From the NCBI GenBank assembly GCA_032690845.1, contig CM064430.1, forward strand, positions 4,822,949 through 4,886,948: a stretch of DNA of 64,000 bases. The letters run 5' to 3'. The DNA comes from Eleusine coracana subsp. coracana. Its lineage: Eukaryota > Streptophyta > Magnoliopsida > Poales > Poaceae. Position numbers and translations under genes: made by a program. The notes below the pieces were generated by a model. That model was not told where the DNA came from. It searched no databases and saw only the letters and a program-made list of their open reading frames with translations. This document shows positions 44,822 to 57,277 of this stretch, in pieces. How positions within the stretch are numbered: the stretch's first letter is position 1; the number at the start of each line of letters is the position of its first letter.

Positions 44822-45099
44822 TATACCTTTATAAGAACCTTGCAAGTCGTACCAAATTTAATTTCATCAGTGAATTGATTATGTGGTCATCCATTGGCTT
44901 CAGCACCCTTTGGATGTCCTTGAGTTGTCAATATCATATTTGCTCAATCCCAATTAATTGAAATTCCCTAGTAGTAATTTGAATACAAAATGAAACAATT
45001 TCTCATAAAAGATTAAGCCACCCCAATATAAGCAAAAGCATATGTAGCCCCTAACGAAAGTACATTAGCTCTTATGGGACATATGCCCCTTTTGTTTCA

Positions 45100-45615
45100 A
45101 CTAGATATTATGGATTCTTGATTTTATAATCACAAAGGGCTAGCTTTTTATGTTTCGATTCCGCAATGTGAACCTCTAAATTCCACAATCTAATAATTTA
45201 TTCAAACCCAGTTTTTTCTACATTATAGTTCAGATATTTATTTATTTGGTATCATGGCCCGTTAGAAATGACCAAAAGCTAGCGTAAAGGTTCTAGACAA
45301 ACAAACAATCGTTAGAGTTTCACAATCTCGGATTCCAAAAGCTAGAGTGAAGATTCCATGACAATAATCTTTCATGAACAAGCTGCATGAAACCAAGTTT
45401 ATGTCGAGAAGCATATTTCTCTATAAAATTAGTCAAATTGCCTAGTTTGACTTTGATCAGTTTTAGAACTACATACTTCTTAGAATAGAGGAAGTATACC
45501 TTTACAAGAACCCTACAAATCGTACCAAAGTTTAGTGTCTTTAGTGATTTGATTTAGTGGTCTTTCATCAGCTTCAAAATCTGTTGGATGTCCTAACATT
45601 TTCATTTTATGTCTC
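45100..45615. repeat. Segmental duplication, start of unit 2
   Basis: 45420-45610 (TTTTAGAACTACATACTTC, GTGATTTGATTTAGTGGTC, CATCAGCTTCAAAA) repeats 44780-44920 and 58485-58640. It continues on the far side of the gypsy element at 57772. 45120-45415 is related to the BAHD 3' flank (39700-40020). Confidence 0.7.
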
Positions 45616-46953
45616 TGTTGACACAAAAATCACCACGCGTGACCTGGGAGATCTGCTTAACTCTAGTGCAGGCTCAATACAAGAAACCAGGGTGTGACAG
45701 TCGATTTTCGCTATAAATCGACAAAGAGACAAACGATCAAAACACGCGGGTCACCGACCTAGGATAGGCCGATGAAGAAAGCCGATAGTCACTATTCAGC
45801 CGATGTTATTACGTGAATAAACAAAATAAAAGAAATTAGACTAATTGGCTGATTATATCGGCTTATCAGTAAAATTTAATTTAATAAACAGTTTTAAATC
45901 ATAGATGCCGATAAAAAATTGAGTCGACAGGCCAGAGTCGAAAAACCTATAGTATTCATGAAGCAATTGGCCAAGTCGATGTAAGAGATCAAAGTCGATA
46001 GAGCTGAGTCAATAGTTCTACAGTAAATATGCATAGACTCACTCTGTCGATAGCATTAGCTCGATAGATCCGATTAGCTAGTATTGCAAATATGCTCATA
46101 AATCACAGATCTAACATATTTAAACAAGGGGGTAAACAACTATCAAAATGAATGATATAATCAATTTAAGCACCAAAAAGTCAATTAAACCGTGATAACA
46201 TATCAGCTAAACACCCTGATAGAACTCTATCGACTCTGCCTATAACAGAACCGAATCTAACCCAATTCACCCAGCAAGAGGTCAAAGTTGATGCAACCTT
46301 GCTGATTCAAGCAGATCGAACTTAATCGAGACAGTATCCAAACAAAGTGAATAAACCTAGATTTAATTTAATTATAGATAAAACCTATAGAGTGACTGAT
46401 CTGAATCCAACCTATGCAATCCACCAAAATCATAGAAGATCGGATCTAACCGAGACAGTGTTGCAATCTAGGTTGATAGAACAAGTTAAATAAAGATCTA
46501 ATTACCAGATAACTAGAAATTCTACAGGTAACAACTAAAATATCAAATCAATGAGAAAGTACTAGCTGAAGTCGATAGAATTACCGGGTTTGACTAATCC
46601 AAGTCTCTCGCCGAGATCGAAGCCGATGCAATCCGCATGAGACGAGGATTTCATCAAGTAGGAAAGGTTTGCGATGCGCCAAATTGTATTGAACGAAGGT
46701 GTTACCTTATTCGTACAGGCTCTATTACATGTTTATAACCCCATGCAAAGCGTTCTGACCCGACTCGGTCAGGACTCTTAAACAAACCGATTAGGTTTAT
46801 TCCTAAATAAAATCTAAACTAATATATAGAAAAAGATAAAATAACCCTATAGGGGTCCACTTTTCTTCCTTTCGATCGTTGGGCTCATTGACTTCGGCCA
46901 ATTCCGACTCCACGCGGCTGATCACTAGGCCCGGACAAATTCCGGTGCTAACA
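45616..46953 (-). repeat. 3' LTR of the second Tat element
   Basis: 1338 bp. Reads TGTTGACACAAAAATC at 45616 and GGTGCTAACA at the inner end on the plus strand. Rich in TCGATAG and GCCGAT motifs. Confidence 0.92.
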
Positions 46954-46956
46954 CAT

Positions 46957-46977
46957 GCCCCCCCCCCCCCCCCCCCG
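46957..46977 (-). other. Polypurine tract made of a G homopolymer
   Basis: About 19-20 C on the plus strand (G on the coding strand) sit three bases inside the 3' LTR, where plus-strand priming should occur. A pure G run is an unusual polypurine tract and may have expanded. Confidence 0.55.
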
Positions 46978-47273
46978 AGTCCGGGGTACAAAATTCTTCG
47001 TGTGTCGAATTTCATATCCTCGTTCTCCGCATGCTCTTAACGCACATACAACCACCTGAGAGTCATCCACCATTAAATTTTTTCTTTTAGCATACCTCCA
47101 TCCACTCGTGACCCTTTTAATTGCAGCCCGCTGCTTTTCTGCACCGCCTCAACTGCTAGTTTTTCCTTTTTGACCGTCTTCGTTCTTATCTTTTCTCCAC
47201 AAGCCTCATTGATTCTTATTCTTTCAATTAATGTGGAGTGGCGTTTGGACTCCTCAAAGGTCAAGTCTGGTTC

Positions 47274-47455
47274 CTATAAATAGCTCCTTCCTCCAGCTTC
47301 TCCTTCTCATCTTGACATCTTCAACCATGGGACATTTGCTGAGAGCTCTGATGGAGAAATATCATCTATCTCCGAATCTACTAAGTGTCTTATGGCGAAT
47401 ATTACTCTTTCCCTCTTCTGCCCCCAGAGTGATCCTTTCAATCCAAAGTTCGTAG
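47274..47455 (+). pseudogene. Antisense gene remnant of the second Tat element
   Basis: TATA box CTATAAATAG at 47274-47283, then a C/T-rich leader and ATG 47327 in good context (CAACCATGG), opening 42 codons (MGHLLRALMEKYHLS...) to TAG 47453-47455. No Transposase_28 motif survives. Position and direction, between integrase and the 3' LTR and opposite to pol, match the antisense gene of the first element. Confidence 0.5.
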
Positions 47456-48390
47456 CTGCCCCCATCCAGAAATCAACTCACTAGTTGCCTTTAAGAGGCG
47501 ACTCAGGTGTCAAGAATGGCATCGACGAGGTGACCCTCTCTTCCCCTGCTCCGGCGGATAACGTCTGATGACACTGTTACTCTTCCAAGGAAGAAAAGGA
47601 AGCTGCTGAAGTATCATTTCTTCTAACTATGTCCATTTTTTTATCCGGGATGATAATAATTACATCTTCATCCACTAGCTGTTATAGAAGAATAGATCAT
47701 TACCAAACTTGATTACCTGCAAGTAATCGTCTTGTCCGCATCCTTTAAAGTTGTCTGTAATCGATGAAAACCTCCCTGGTTATATACTTTATCTTCATAA
47801 GTTTCCTGCTAAGGGCTATATTCCCTATATCGGCCATATCAAGTCGATGCATCACCATCGGCTCCTGCAACTTAAATGCGATACTCAAAATATCGGCTAT
47901 TGATCGGCAATGAAATTATGAGTCGATCCAAACACTCGGATAATACTTTTTCAAATATTTGCCATTAATTGCTCTTCCAAACTCCTCTTCATCCAATCCC
48001 TGTAAAAAATACATGTTGCCTGGCGCACATCAGCTCACTTTGAGCGGACCCTCCTATGTTGGTGACCATTTTCTAAAACGATTATCTCTAGAGCCGATGG
48101 GCATAATTAACTTCTAGACAAGATCTCCCTCTGAAAACTCTTGGGCACCACCTTTTTATTATAACACCTAGACACATGGGCTTTATTTTCTCGAATCTTT
48201 TCCAGGGCCTTCATCCGATGATGTACTACATCTTCCAACTCATCCAACATAACTTGCCTGCAATCCTCAGTTGTTAACTAATCTTGCATCTCAATCCTTC
48301 TAGACCCTATATTTGTCTCCCATGATAAAACTATTTCATGCCCATAAACTAACTGATAAGGTGGCACTTTTATCGGCCCATGAAAAGCCA

Positions 48391-49092
48391 TCATGTATGC
48401 CCATAAAGACTAAACCAATGTCGTATGTTCTTAGGTTGTTCATCTATCTTCCTCTTAATCAAACTCTTGATTGATGCTTTTGCTTGACCATTGGCTTGAG
48501 CATAATAGGGTGATGAATTCAAAAGCTTGATTCTCACACTATCAGCAAAGCTTTGAAACTCTTCCAAAGTCAATACAGAACCCTGGTCAGTCGTAATAGT
48601 CTGCGGTACACCAAATCTATATATAATATGCTCCTTCACAAAGTTGATCATATCACCAGTAGTAACATTCTTCATAGGCACCGCTTCGACCCACTTTGTG
48701 AAGTAATTTGTAGCTGCCATAATATATTTATGACCTTTGCTTGATGCTAGATAAATTTGGCCAATCATATCCATACCCCAACCTCTAAAAGGTCACGGCT
48801 TAATGATTGGATTCATAGCCGACGCCGGTGCTCTCTGAATTGCTCCAAACTTCTGACAATCCTGACACCCTCTATAATACTTAATGCAGTCTTCTAGCAT
48901 GGTAGGCCAATAATTTCCAGTCCTCTTAAGAAACCATCTCTTCTTATGGGCAGATTGATGCACGCCGCATATTCCCTCGTGTACTTCGCACATAACAACT
49001 TTGGCTTCTTCTTGATTTAAACATCTCAGCAATACACCATCAATTGTTCGATAGTAAAGCTTTTCTTCTAATAGAACATACCTCAAGGCCAT
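48391..49092 (-). pseudogene. Tat element 2 integrase
   Basis: The zinc-binding segment (HEGICGVHQSAHKKRW, then CIKYYRGCQDCQKFG; H-H-C-C intact) is followed by the core (ATNYFTKWVEAVPMKN, then TITTDQGSVLT and AQANGQAKASIKSL). The catalytic Glu of the NGQAE block is Lys here, so the protein would be dead even without the stops. Confidence 0.88.
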
Positions 49093-49368
49093 ATCTCAAA
49101 CTTTCCGAGGAGCTCATTGATTTGGGTCCTTGAGATATTGTACAATTTTGAATCTCCAATCTTCTTCATCGACATCAGCTATGTCAACAATAACTCCACT
49201 AGTGTTCAATTGGTAACCCGATACCTTCTATGCTAGATCATTTGCTTCCATATTTTGTTCTCTTGGGACATTCTTGAATCTCACTATCTTGAAGCATTGC
49301 AACACATCTTGACACTCGGCATGAAATATTGTTAACATATTGTCCTTGTATTCAAACTCTCCTGCTAG

Positions 49369-49727
49369 CTACCCGAGCACCAATAATGAATCTCCCATGA
49401 CTTCAACACAATCAACTCTAGCTTGCTTCAACATCTGCAATCCCTTAAGCACAGCTCTATATTCAACTTGATTATTAGTCAATACCTCGACAGTAAATGC
49501 AAACTCAAATCTTGCCCCCCCCCCCCCCCCCCCCGAGGTGATATGATCACGAGCCTGATACCACATCCACTCTTGCAAACAGAACCGTCAAAGAACAGTA
49601 ACCATGGCACCGGCTCCACCATCGACAGCTTGGATCCACAATGCTCAACAACCAAATCAGCCAGAGCTTGACCTTTAACAGCCTTAGCAGATTCATAAGT
49701 AAGATCATATTCAGCTAGAGCAAGCAT
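49369..49727 (-). pseudogene. Tat element 2 second RNase H
   Basis: PWLLFFDGSVCKSGCGIRLV holds the first Asp, NNQVEYRAVLKGLQML the Glu, and VEVMGDSLLVLG the second Asp. A C/G homopolymer (about 49515-49534) lies between the first two blocks and shifts the frame. KAVKGQALADLVVEH just before it is the end of the RT-linked RNase H region. Confidence 0.82.
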
Positions 49728-50519
49728 TCACTTACCAATTTTCCCTTTTAAAATAGGATACGATAACATATATTTGACGACATCGGCTTTGCAAACCACC
49801 ACACACTTAGTCCATAATAGGTAATGCCTCAACTTCATATATGAGAAATACAAACATAAACATAACTTTTCAATCTCTGTGTACCTGGTTTCAGCATCAA
49901 CCAATCTTCGACTCAAGTAAAATACAACCATTTCTTTACCATCTTGTTCTTGAATTAAAGTTGACCCGATTGACTTCTTGCCAGCCGCAAGATAAAGCTT
50001 GAAAGGTAATCCTTCTCTTGGTGGCACCAACACAGGCGGGGAAACCAAAAACTTCTTGATATCATTCAAAGCTTTTTGGTGTTCTGCTTCCCATACAAAC
50101 CTCTGATTCGCCTTTAATTTCAATAACGGGGTAAACACATTGAGCTTCCCAGACAGGTTTTAAATAAACCTCCTGATAAAATTTACTTTGCCGACCAAAG
50201 ATTGAAGCTCTGTCTTGTTGATCGGTGGCTTAACATTATTAATAGCTTTCATGCTCTTTGACCCAATTTCAATTCCTCTTTCATGCACAATAAAATACAG
50301 AAACTGACCAGCCGATACGCCGAAAGCACACTACTTTGGATTCCTCTTCAAGCCATACTTCCTAGTCCTCTCAAGTACTTCCCGCAAATCGGCTATATGA
50401 TCTTCTATTTTCTTAGATTTAACCACTATATCATCAATATAAATTTCCACTATATCATGGAATATGTAAGTCATGACCCTCTGATACGTGGCTCCAGCAT
50501 TCTTCAATCCAAACGTCAT
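49728..50519 (-). pseudogene. Tat element 2 reverse transcriptase and RNase H
   Basis: TFGLKNAGATYQRVM, then the catalytic EIYIDDIVVKSK and LRKYGL-type thumb (50519-50331). After a break, the RNase H-type segment FVWEAEHQKALNDIKKFLVS, YLAAGKKSIGSTLIQEQ and VFYLSRRLVDAETRYTEIEK (50138-49728) follows. Confidence 0.88.
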
Positions 50520-50944
50520 AACTTCTCATCTGTACAACCCAAACGCTCCTGGACACCTGAAAGCAGTCTTTGGTATGTCTTCTTTGATAAATGTCGGTCT
50601 CAGTTTATCACCATCTCCTATATCGACTTCCCGTAGCTCATCGACCGACATAAATCCTTTTCCCAACTTTCCATCTTTTGCAAATTCCATTGGGATGCTT
50701 GTCAGAGAAACAACTTAGAATTTGACTGGTCCACTACCTCAAGACCCTGTGTAGTAATCTTAACATAGTCCCCATCCCAGATCTTGCCAGATAAACACAC
50801 CATATCATTCGCATGTCATGGCACTAAATCGTTGATGCAACATTGACGGTTTCATTGGTCGGGATTACCTCCACTTGATCGTCAATCCACTGGGCCAGAG
50901 ACTGGAGCATTGTCGATGGAACATAACAATTCACATGTATCCAA

Positions 50945-51358
50945 TCACGACCCAACAGAAGGTTGTAGGTTCCCTTGGCGATGGAACACAGCAATTCGCA
51001 TGTATCCAATCACGGTTTCAATGACAACGAAAGTAACCAGCAAAGTTTTACTGTCGATTTGAAGCTCCACGTTTAAACCTCCCTTGGCTGCTGCAGTACG
51101 ACCACCATAATCCCTAAGAATCATATTTGTATCGATCAAATCTTCTTCAGTCTTCCCCAATTTCCTATCAATAGTGATCGGCATTATATTTACTGCAACA
51201 CCTCTATCAATCATCATCTTTCCCATTGGCATCCCATTGACGTTCCCCTTTAAGTACATAGCCTTTGAGTGCTGATGTCTAGACTCATATGGTTTATCAA
51301 ATATTGCTTGCTGAGAATCAAATACAAGTTGTGGTTCACTTTCTTCAACAACAAACAA
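50945..51358 (-). pseudogene. Tat element 2 protease
   Basis: GKMMIDRGVAVNIMPITI is the active-site region. As in the first Tat element, the middle residue of the D-G-G-type triad is Arg (AGA). A 50-bp stretch around VIGYMRI is locally duplicated at 50824-51009 (GRDWIHVNCYVPS), suggesting a small rearrangement. Confidence 0.8.
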
Positions 51359-51589
51359 CTCTTCTTATGAAGCCATAAATTCCTAGGACAACATCATTAC
51401 CATGCCTACTCTAGCACTTGATGCTTGTACTTGCGACTTCATTTTTGGCTTCTAGACCTTCTTTGGCGGTCGATCACCATCTTCATCATAATAATATTTA
51501 CCAGCCCTTATCTGCCTTAAACGCATCCTTTGTATCCTGTGCTTCAGACTTCTAGAGAAAATACCGGATGGACACCACTAATCAACTTG

Positions 51590-53720
51590 CTCTTGTCCTT
51601 CCTATATTTCCTCATCGACTTCCTTGTCAAATTTAGCTTCATTGCTTGTATTTTTAGTTCCAAGCCGGTCAAACACAGAAACTCTTTCTTGTCTATCGGC
51701 TGATCTTGCCATCAACTCTCTAGTTTCACCATGTCGATACTGGTGCCGATGAGTATTTGGGGCTTCCCTATACATCTGATCTGTGCGCTTAGCACATCCA
51801 AGACAATTATTGATTGATGGCAGTTTCATATCATGATTTCAGCAGTACTGAAAGAATGGGCACTCCCAATGTGGATCAAACTATGACTCCTTCACTTCCA
51901 TATCCCTCTTTTTCTAGTACCTTTTAATGAATGCTTCCACATTGTCAATACCAGCCATGTTAACATTTGCAGGGAAAGGATGTCCATCAATCTTCATAGT
52001 ACCTTTGCTGAATTTTATCCCCTGCTCAATCGCCATCTGAATCTGTCTCCTGAACACCTTGCAATCATTAATACTATGAGAAGGCGAATTGTGCCACTTG
52101 TAGTACCTCATCTTCTTCAATTCTTTAGTAGAATGTATCACATGATTGGATGGCAATTGAATGTGCTTCTCTTGTAACAGCATATCGAATATCTTATCGG
52201 TCTTAGTGATATCTAAATCATACTTGTCCTCTAGTTCATTTTGTTTCACCTATGGGCACGATAACACATTTTTGTTTCTAGTCCACTTAGCCATATTAAC
52301 ATCTTCAGCATCTTCATCAGACTTAGACTCATAATCATTGTAATTGCACTTGAATCGGCCTTGAACGTGCCCCCCAAGTCAGGTTCTCCTGAATAGACAC
52401 CTTTTGCACTAACTGGGACAGGCTTTCAAACTCGGCCAAGGGAAACTTTTCCCTTAGAGGTGCAACTAAGGCATTGAACGCTATTTCTGCCATCTGTGTA
52501 TTAGTCAATTGCAAACTTAAATACTTGCTATGCATATCTCTGAATCTCTGTATGTAATTATGTACAGATTCCCCAGCCTTCTACCTTACAGCAATTAAGT
52601 CAGACAATCTCAATTCTCAAGTTTCAGTGAAGAAGTATTTGTGGAATTTCTGTTCGAGATCAGCCCAAGTAATAATTGAATATGGGGGCAACGATACGAA
52701 CCAAGAAAACGCTAATCCAGATAAGGACAATGGAAAATCGGCTTAAGTATTACCAGCTTCTCCACATTGCACTGAAAATCGGCTGATATGCTTAACTGTA
52801 GTAGTAGTATCATGTCCAGTAAACTTAGTAAACTTTGGTGGCCTGTATCAACTCGACATAGGAATCAAATCATAGCTAGGTGGATATGGATGTTGATACA
52901 TATACGTCTGCTGCTTTGGCTTCAACCCAAATTGTTCTCTCATTACCTCAACAATCTTCATAGCCCAGTCATCAGTCGATACATTGATATTTAGAATAGT
53001 CGATGTAGGACCGGATGATGGCATTCTTGGAGTCCTCTGTGATCCAAAGTTGACAAATGTATGCTGGCCTCCTAATTCCCCTAGTAGCGTAGATGATGAT
53101 GGCATCCTAAACATATATGGTTCCATATTAGGTGCAGTACTGTATGTCACATTCGGCTCTATGGTCTCCTGTTCGTAGTGTTGTGGCTGCATCTGTGGAG
53201 TAGTCCTTTGCAATATTATCTTGCGAGGTGTCTTTTCTGTTGCACCACTATCGGCATTCTTCAGAGGTGGAGAAACCTCGGAGGGTAATGGCTCTGAACC
53301 TGAGATAGGATGCATCATGCTCGAACCAGGTTGCTGTGAATTTGGTGTTTCAATTGCAGGCTGAGGAACATTCCCAGATACACGGAAATACATCGACCCA
53401 TGAGTTAGATCATCATATATGCAACCTTCCACAGTTTGAATAATCTAGGCCCTCAGCGTATTAACCAATACGGGTGACTGGTTAATTAATGCGTGATGTA
53501 TAGCCATATGAATCATGTTGTTCAGAGTTGCCTCATTAGTCATTAATAGTCTTTCTTGGTTTATTAGCAGGTGAATCCTCATCTTTGTCTTCAACCAAGA
53601 CAGCAACAGGTAACTTCCCCTTCTGGATGATGTCATGCCTTGTCTTGCCGAAAGTTCCCAATAGAAGGCTTTCAAACTCAGCAAATCTCTGATCAACTTG
53701 TGCTTTCGCTTCTTCACTCA
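51590..53720 (-). pseudogene. Tat element 2 gag
   Basis: HSKYLSLQLTNTQMAEIAFN, then LREKFPLAEFESLSQLVQK (52535-52335) is the C-terminal part of a gypsy capsid. YYKWHNSPSHSINDCKVFRR (about 52140) is a decayed zinc-knuckle-like segment with His and one Cys kept. A Ser/Pro/Gln-rich N-terminal part lies at 53432-52848. Multiple stops. Confidence 0.75.
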
Positions 53721-54285
53721 GATCGTCTCTACCAACCAGGAGTATATGTTCATTCTTCAGCTCAGCACTGATATTGTTTTTTGGTTGTGGGGCTTTAGGG
53801 TCTTTTGGCGTTCCAAGTCCAGATATGATGTAAAGTTTGAAGTTCTTTGTCCCACCGGGTGTGCCAAAAAGCGTGTTGACACGAAAATCGCCACACGTGA
53901 CCTAGGGGGATCTGCTTAACTCTAGTGTAGGCTCAATATAAGAAACTAGGGCGTGCTAGTCGATTTTCCCTGTAAATCGACAAAGAGACAAACGATCAGA
54001 AGACGCGGGTCACTGGCCCAGGACAAACTGATGAAGAAAGCCGATAGTCACTATTCATGAGATCAGCCGATGCTATTATGTGAATAAATAAAATAAAAGA
54101 AATTAAACTAATTGGATAATTCTATCGACTTATTGGTAAAATTTAATTTAATAAACGATTTTAAATCATAGATGCCGATAAAGAATCGAGTCGACAGGCC
54201 AGAATCGATAAACCTATAGTATTCATGAAGCAATTGGCCAAGTCGATGTAAGAGACCAAAGTCGATAGAGCTGAGTCGATAGTTC

Positions 54286-56383
54286 TGAAAGTTGCCTAGA
54301 GGCGGGTGAATAGGCAATCTAAAAATTTAACCTAAAATTAAACTTAAAGCGGAATTAAACTGAGAACGACAGAACTTCCATGGTGACGAAAGTTCTGTCA
54401 CGATAACTGAAGTTTTTCATTTTGGAGGTGAAAACACAATGAAATGAGGAAATATAAGAGGTACAAAGAAGCTACTTGAATAGAAGGGTTGTTGTTGTAG
54501 TTGAGAGCTCAGTTCCTGCAGGAGTTAGCAAGCAACACAACATACAAGTAGATCGAGCACAATATGTAGAGAAGAAATAAAAGGCTCCCGAAGAAGTTCA
54601 AGCACAAGGAGAAGCTACCAAAGGTTGCGCACAAGAAAGAACAGGTTTATCCACTTAGGAAAACAAGAACTACTTCTCATGCAACCTATTGAAAATTAAA
54701 GCAAGCTAGAACATAGACAATAATAAGAACAAGGGAGCACACGGAATTTATTTACCGAAGTTCAACCAAGTTGTCTACATTTCCGTTGAGGGATCTACCA
54801 AGGACCAGATCTCTTTCAACCTTTGTACCTCTCCAAGCAATCACCAAGATGAAGCTTGGATGACTAAGCAATCACTAAGATACAGCCCGGTTCTCCACTA
54901 AGCTTGCTTCTTCCCTTGCGGAGGCGAAGCCGATCTTTACAAACTTACCCAAGACTCACCATAAGATTGGGAGCTCTAGGGTGACGCCTAGCCATCTAGG
55001 AATCTTCAATTTCAAGAGTAACAAATGCCTCACGGATGCTTGCTTTGAAACAATACTCAAGTGCTCAAACCCTCTCACAAAGAGACTCTCTCTCAACCCA
55101 ACTCTCACAAAGAGATCAATCCTCACAAAGAGGAGGTGGGGAGAGTTCTAGAGGGCTTTGGGAATGATATTTTCATGGGGGAAATCATCAGCCCTAGAAG
55201 GAGGGGAGAGATGAGCTATTTATAGAGGAGTCTCAAAAATTAGTCGTTGGAGTGTATTTCAGTGACTGACGGAACTTCCGTGAGAACCCACGGAACTTCC
55301 GTCATTTCAAAAAGAGCCATTACACGGGCTAGGATTCTACTGAGACAGGACATGACGGAACTTCCGTCATAAGCATGACGGAATTTCCGTGACTCTCGAG
55401 TTGGTAGAGTTACTAGAATGTCTAGCGACGGAACTTCCTTCGTTCCTGGGTTGGTTGTTTTTGGGTCATTTTGTGGCTATATTGTTTCTCTCATCTCACT
55501 TGGCATTTTGTTGAGCATTGAGACTTTGCAAGCATCCATGTGACATCCCTCTTTATAGAGCAGCATGCCTAAACTCAAGATTAAATATAAAAGAAACTTT
55601 CTTCAACTTGAGCTTGCATAATTGTGATTCTTGTCACTTAGCTTCATAAGGAGTTGCCACATGTATTCTTCTTCTAAGCGCCATCACCTAGAGCTTGTGA
55701 CTTGGAGTATTTGAATCCTTATGATCAACTTCCATTTGTACTCACAAGTCACTTAAGACCTTCAACATATTGATACTTTGAAGTACATGACTCTTGTTGC
55801 TTGGTACATCGAGATTGAGCTTCACCTGCCCTTCACCACTGCTCCGGTCCCTTGGACTAAGCCTTGCTTGCCCTTCTCCTTTGGTTGGTTCATCGTGACC
55901 CAGTCGTGCACAATTTTCACCACTAAGCTAACTCAACTCACATACAACTTGTATTGTCATTAAGATTTTGTTTGAAGATCTTCTTTATATTGCTGATCAA
56001 GTTGCTTGTAGTTATTCATTTATCTTGTAATCAACTTTGCACTTAATTTCTCTAAGTCTTGTCAATGCATAGACCTGATTGTTTATGAAACCTCATTGAA
56101 TTGATGATCAACCTGCTCATGAGTGTCTGTTCATCATGTCATCATTTTGTCCTTTATTATAATTTGATTGTGTACAAGCCTTGTCTTGTGAGACCAAATC
56201 AACTCATGAACTTTCATGTCTCATAATTATAATCAATGTACAATCTCAATCATATTCATTTCAGCCATAGAGTGTACAGCCAAGATTTCAATCCCTGCTT
56301 ATACACTTAGAAAGAATCATTAGACCTTTAATCACGTTGTCATTCAATACCCAAAACTCACTAGGGGACTAGATGCACTTTCA
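54286..56383. mobile_element. TG...CA element copy B (solo-LTR-like)
   Basis: Starts TGAAAGTTGCCTAGAGG and ends CTAGATGCACTTTCA. Target duplication AGTTC at 54281-54285 and 56384-56388. 2098 bp. The empty site is visible in the other LTR (near 46019). It contains perfect ACGGAACTTCCGT palindromes at 55269, 55287 and 55350 plus one-mismatch versions (about 55377, 55428). No coding sequence. About 640 bp near its right side is absent from copy A. Confidence 0.82.
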
Positions 56384-57277
56384 AGTTCTATAGTAAATAT
56401 GCATAGACTTACTCTATCGATAGCGTTAGATCGATAGATCCGATTAGCTGGTATTGCAAATATGCTCATAAATCACGGATCTAACGTATTTCAATAAGGG
56501 AGTAAACAACTATCAAAGTGAATGATATAATCAATTTAAGCACCAAAAATTCAATTGAACCGTGATAACCTATCGGCTAAACACCCTGATAGAACTCTAT
56601 CGACTCTGCCTATAATAGAACCGAATCTAACCCAATTCACCCAGCAAGAGGTCAAAGTTGATGCAGCCTTGCTGATTCGAGCAGATCGAACTTAATCGAG
56701 ACAGTGTCCAAACAAAGTGAACAAAGCTAGATTTAATTCAATTATAGATAAAACCTATAGAGTGAATCGAATAATAGATCTGAATCCAACGTACGCAATC
56801 CACCAAAATCACAGAAGATTAGACCTAACTGAGACAATACTGTAATCTAGGTTGATAGAACAAACTAAATAAAGATCTAATTACTGAATAACTAGCAATT
56901 TATAGGTAACAACTAGAATATCAAATCAATGAGAAAGTACTAGCTGAAGTTAATAGAATTACCGGGTTTGACTAATCCAAGTCTCTCGCCGAGATCGGAG
57001 TTGATGCAGCCCGCACGAGACGAGGATTTCGTTGACTAGGAAAGGTTGGCGATATGTTGGATTGTATTGAATGAAAGTGTTACCTTTTTCGTACAAGCCC
57101 TATTACATATTTATAACCCCATGCAAGAGGTTCTAACCTGACTCAGTCAGGACTCTTAAATAAACCAACTAGGTTTATGCCTAAATAAAATCTAAACTTA
57201 TACATAGAAAAAGATAAAATAACCCCACATGGGTCCACTTTTCTTCTTTTCGGTCGTTGGGCTCGTTGACTTCGGCC

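Larger units (their letters stand above)
42861..45100. repeat. Segmental duplication unit, copy 1 (split by insertions)
   Basis: Homologous to 57990-58800: GCTCGGAACTGGTTxGGTCTATTCCTTTG, GATxTGGCGCCC, GCATATAAAGGCAACxATTCA and ACCAAATGGAGCATATATGTTA. It contains a Stowaway-type element (43162-44821) that is itself interrupted by 43227-44683. A TATA-like CATATAAAGG lies at 43027-43036. No coding sequence. Confidence 0.78.
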
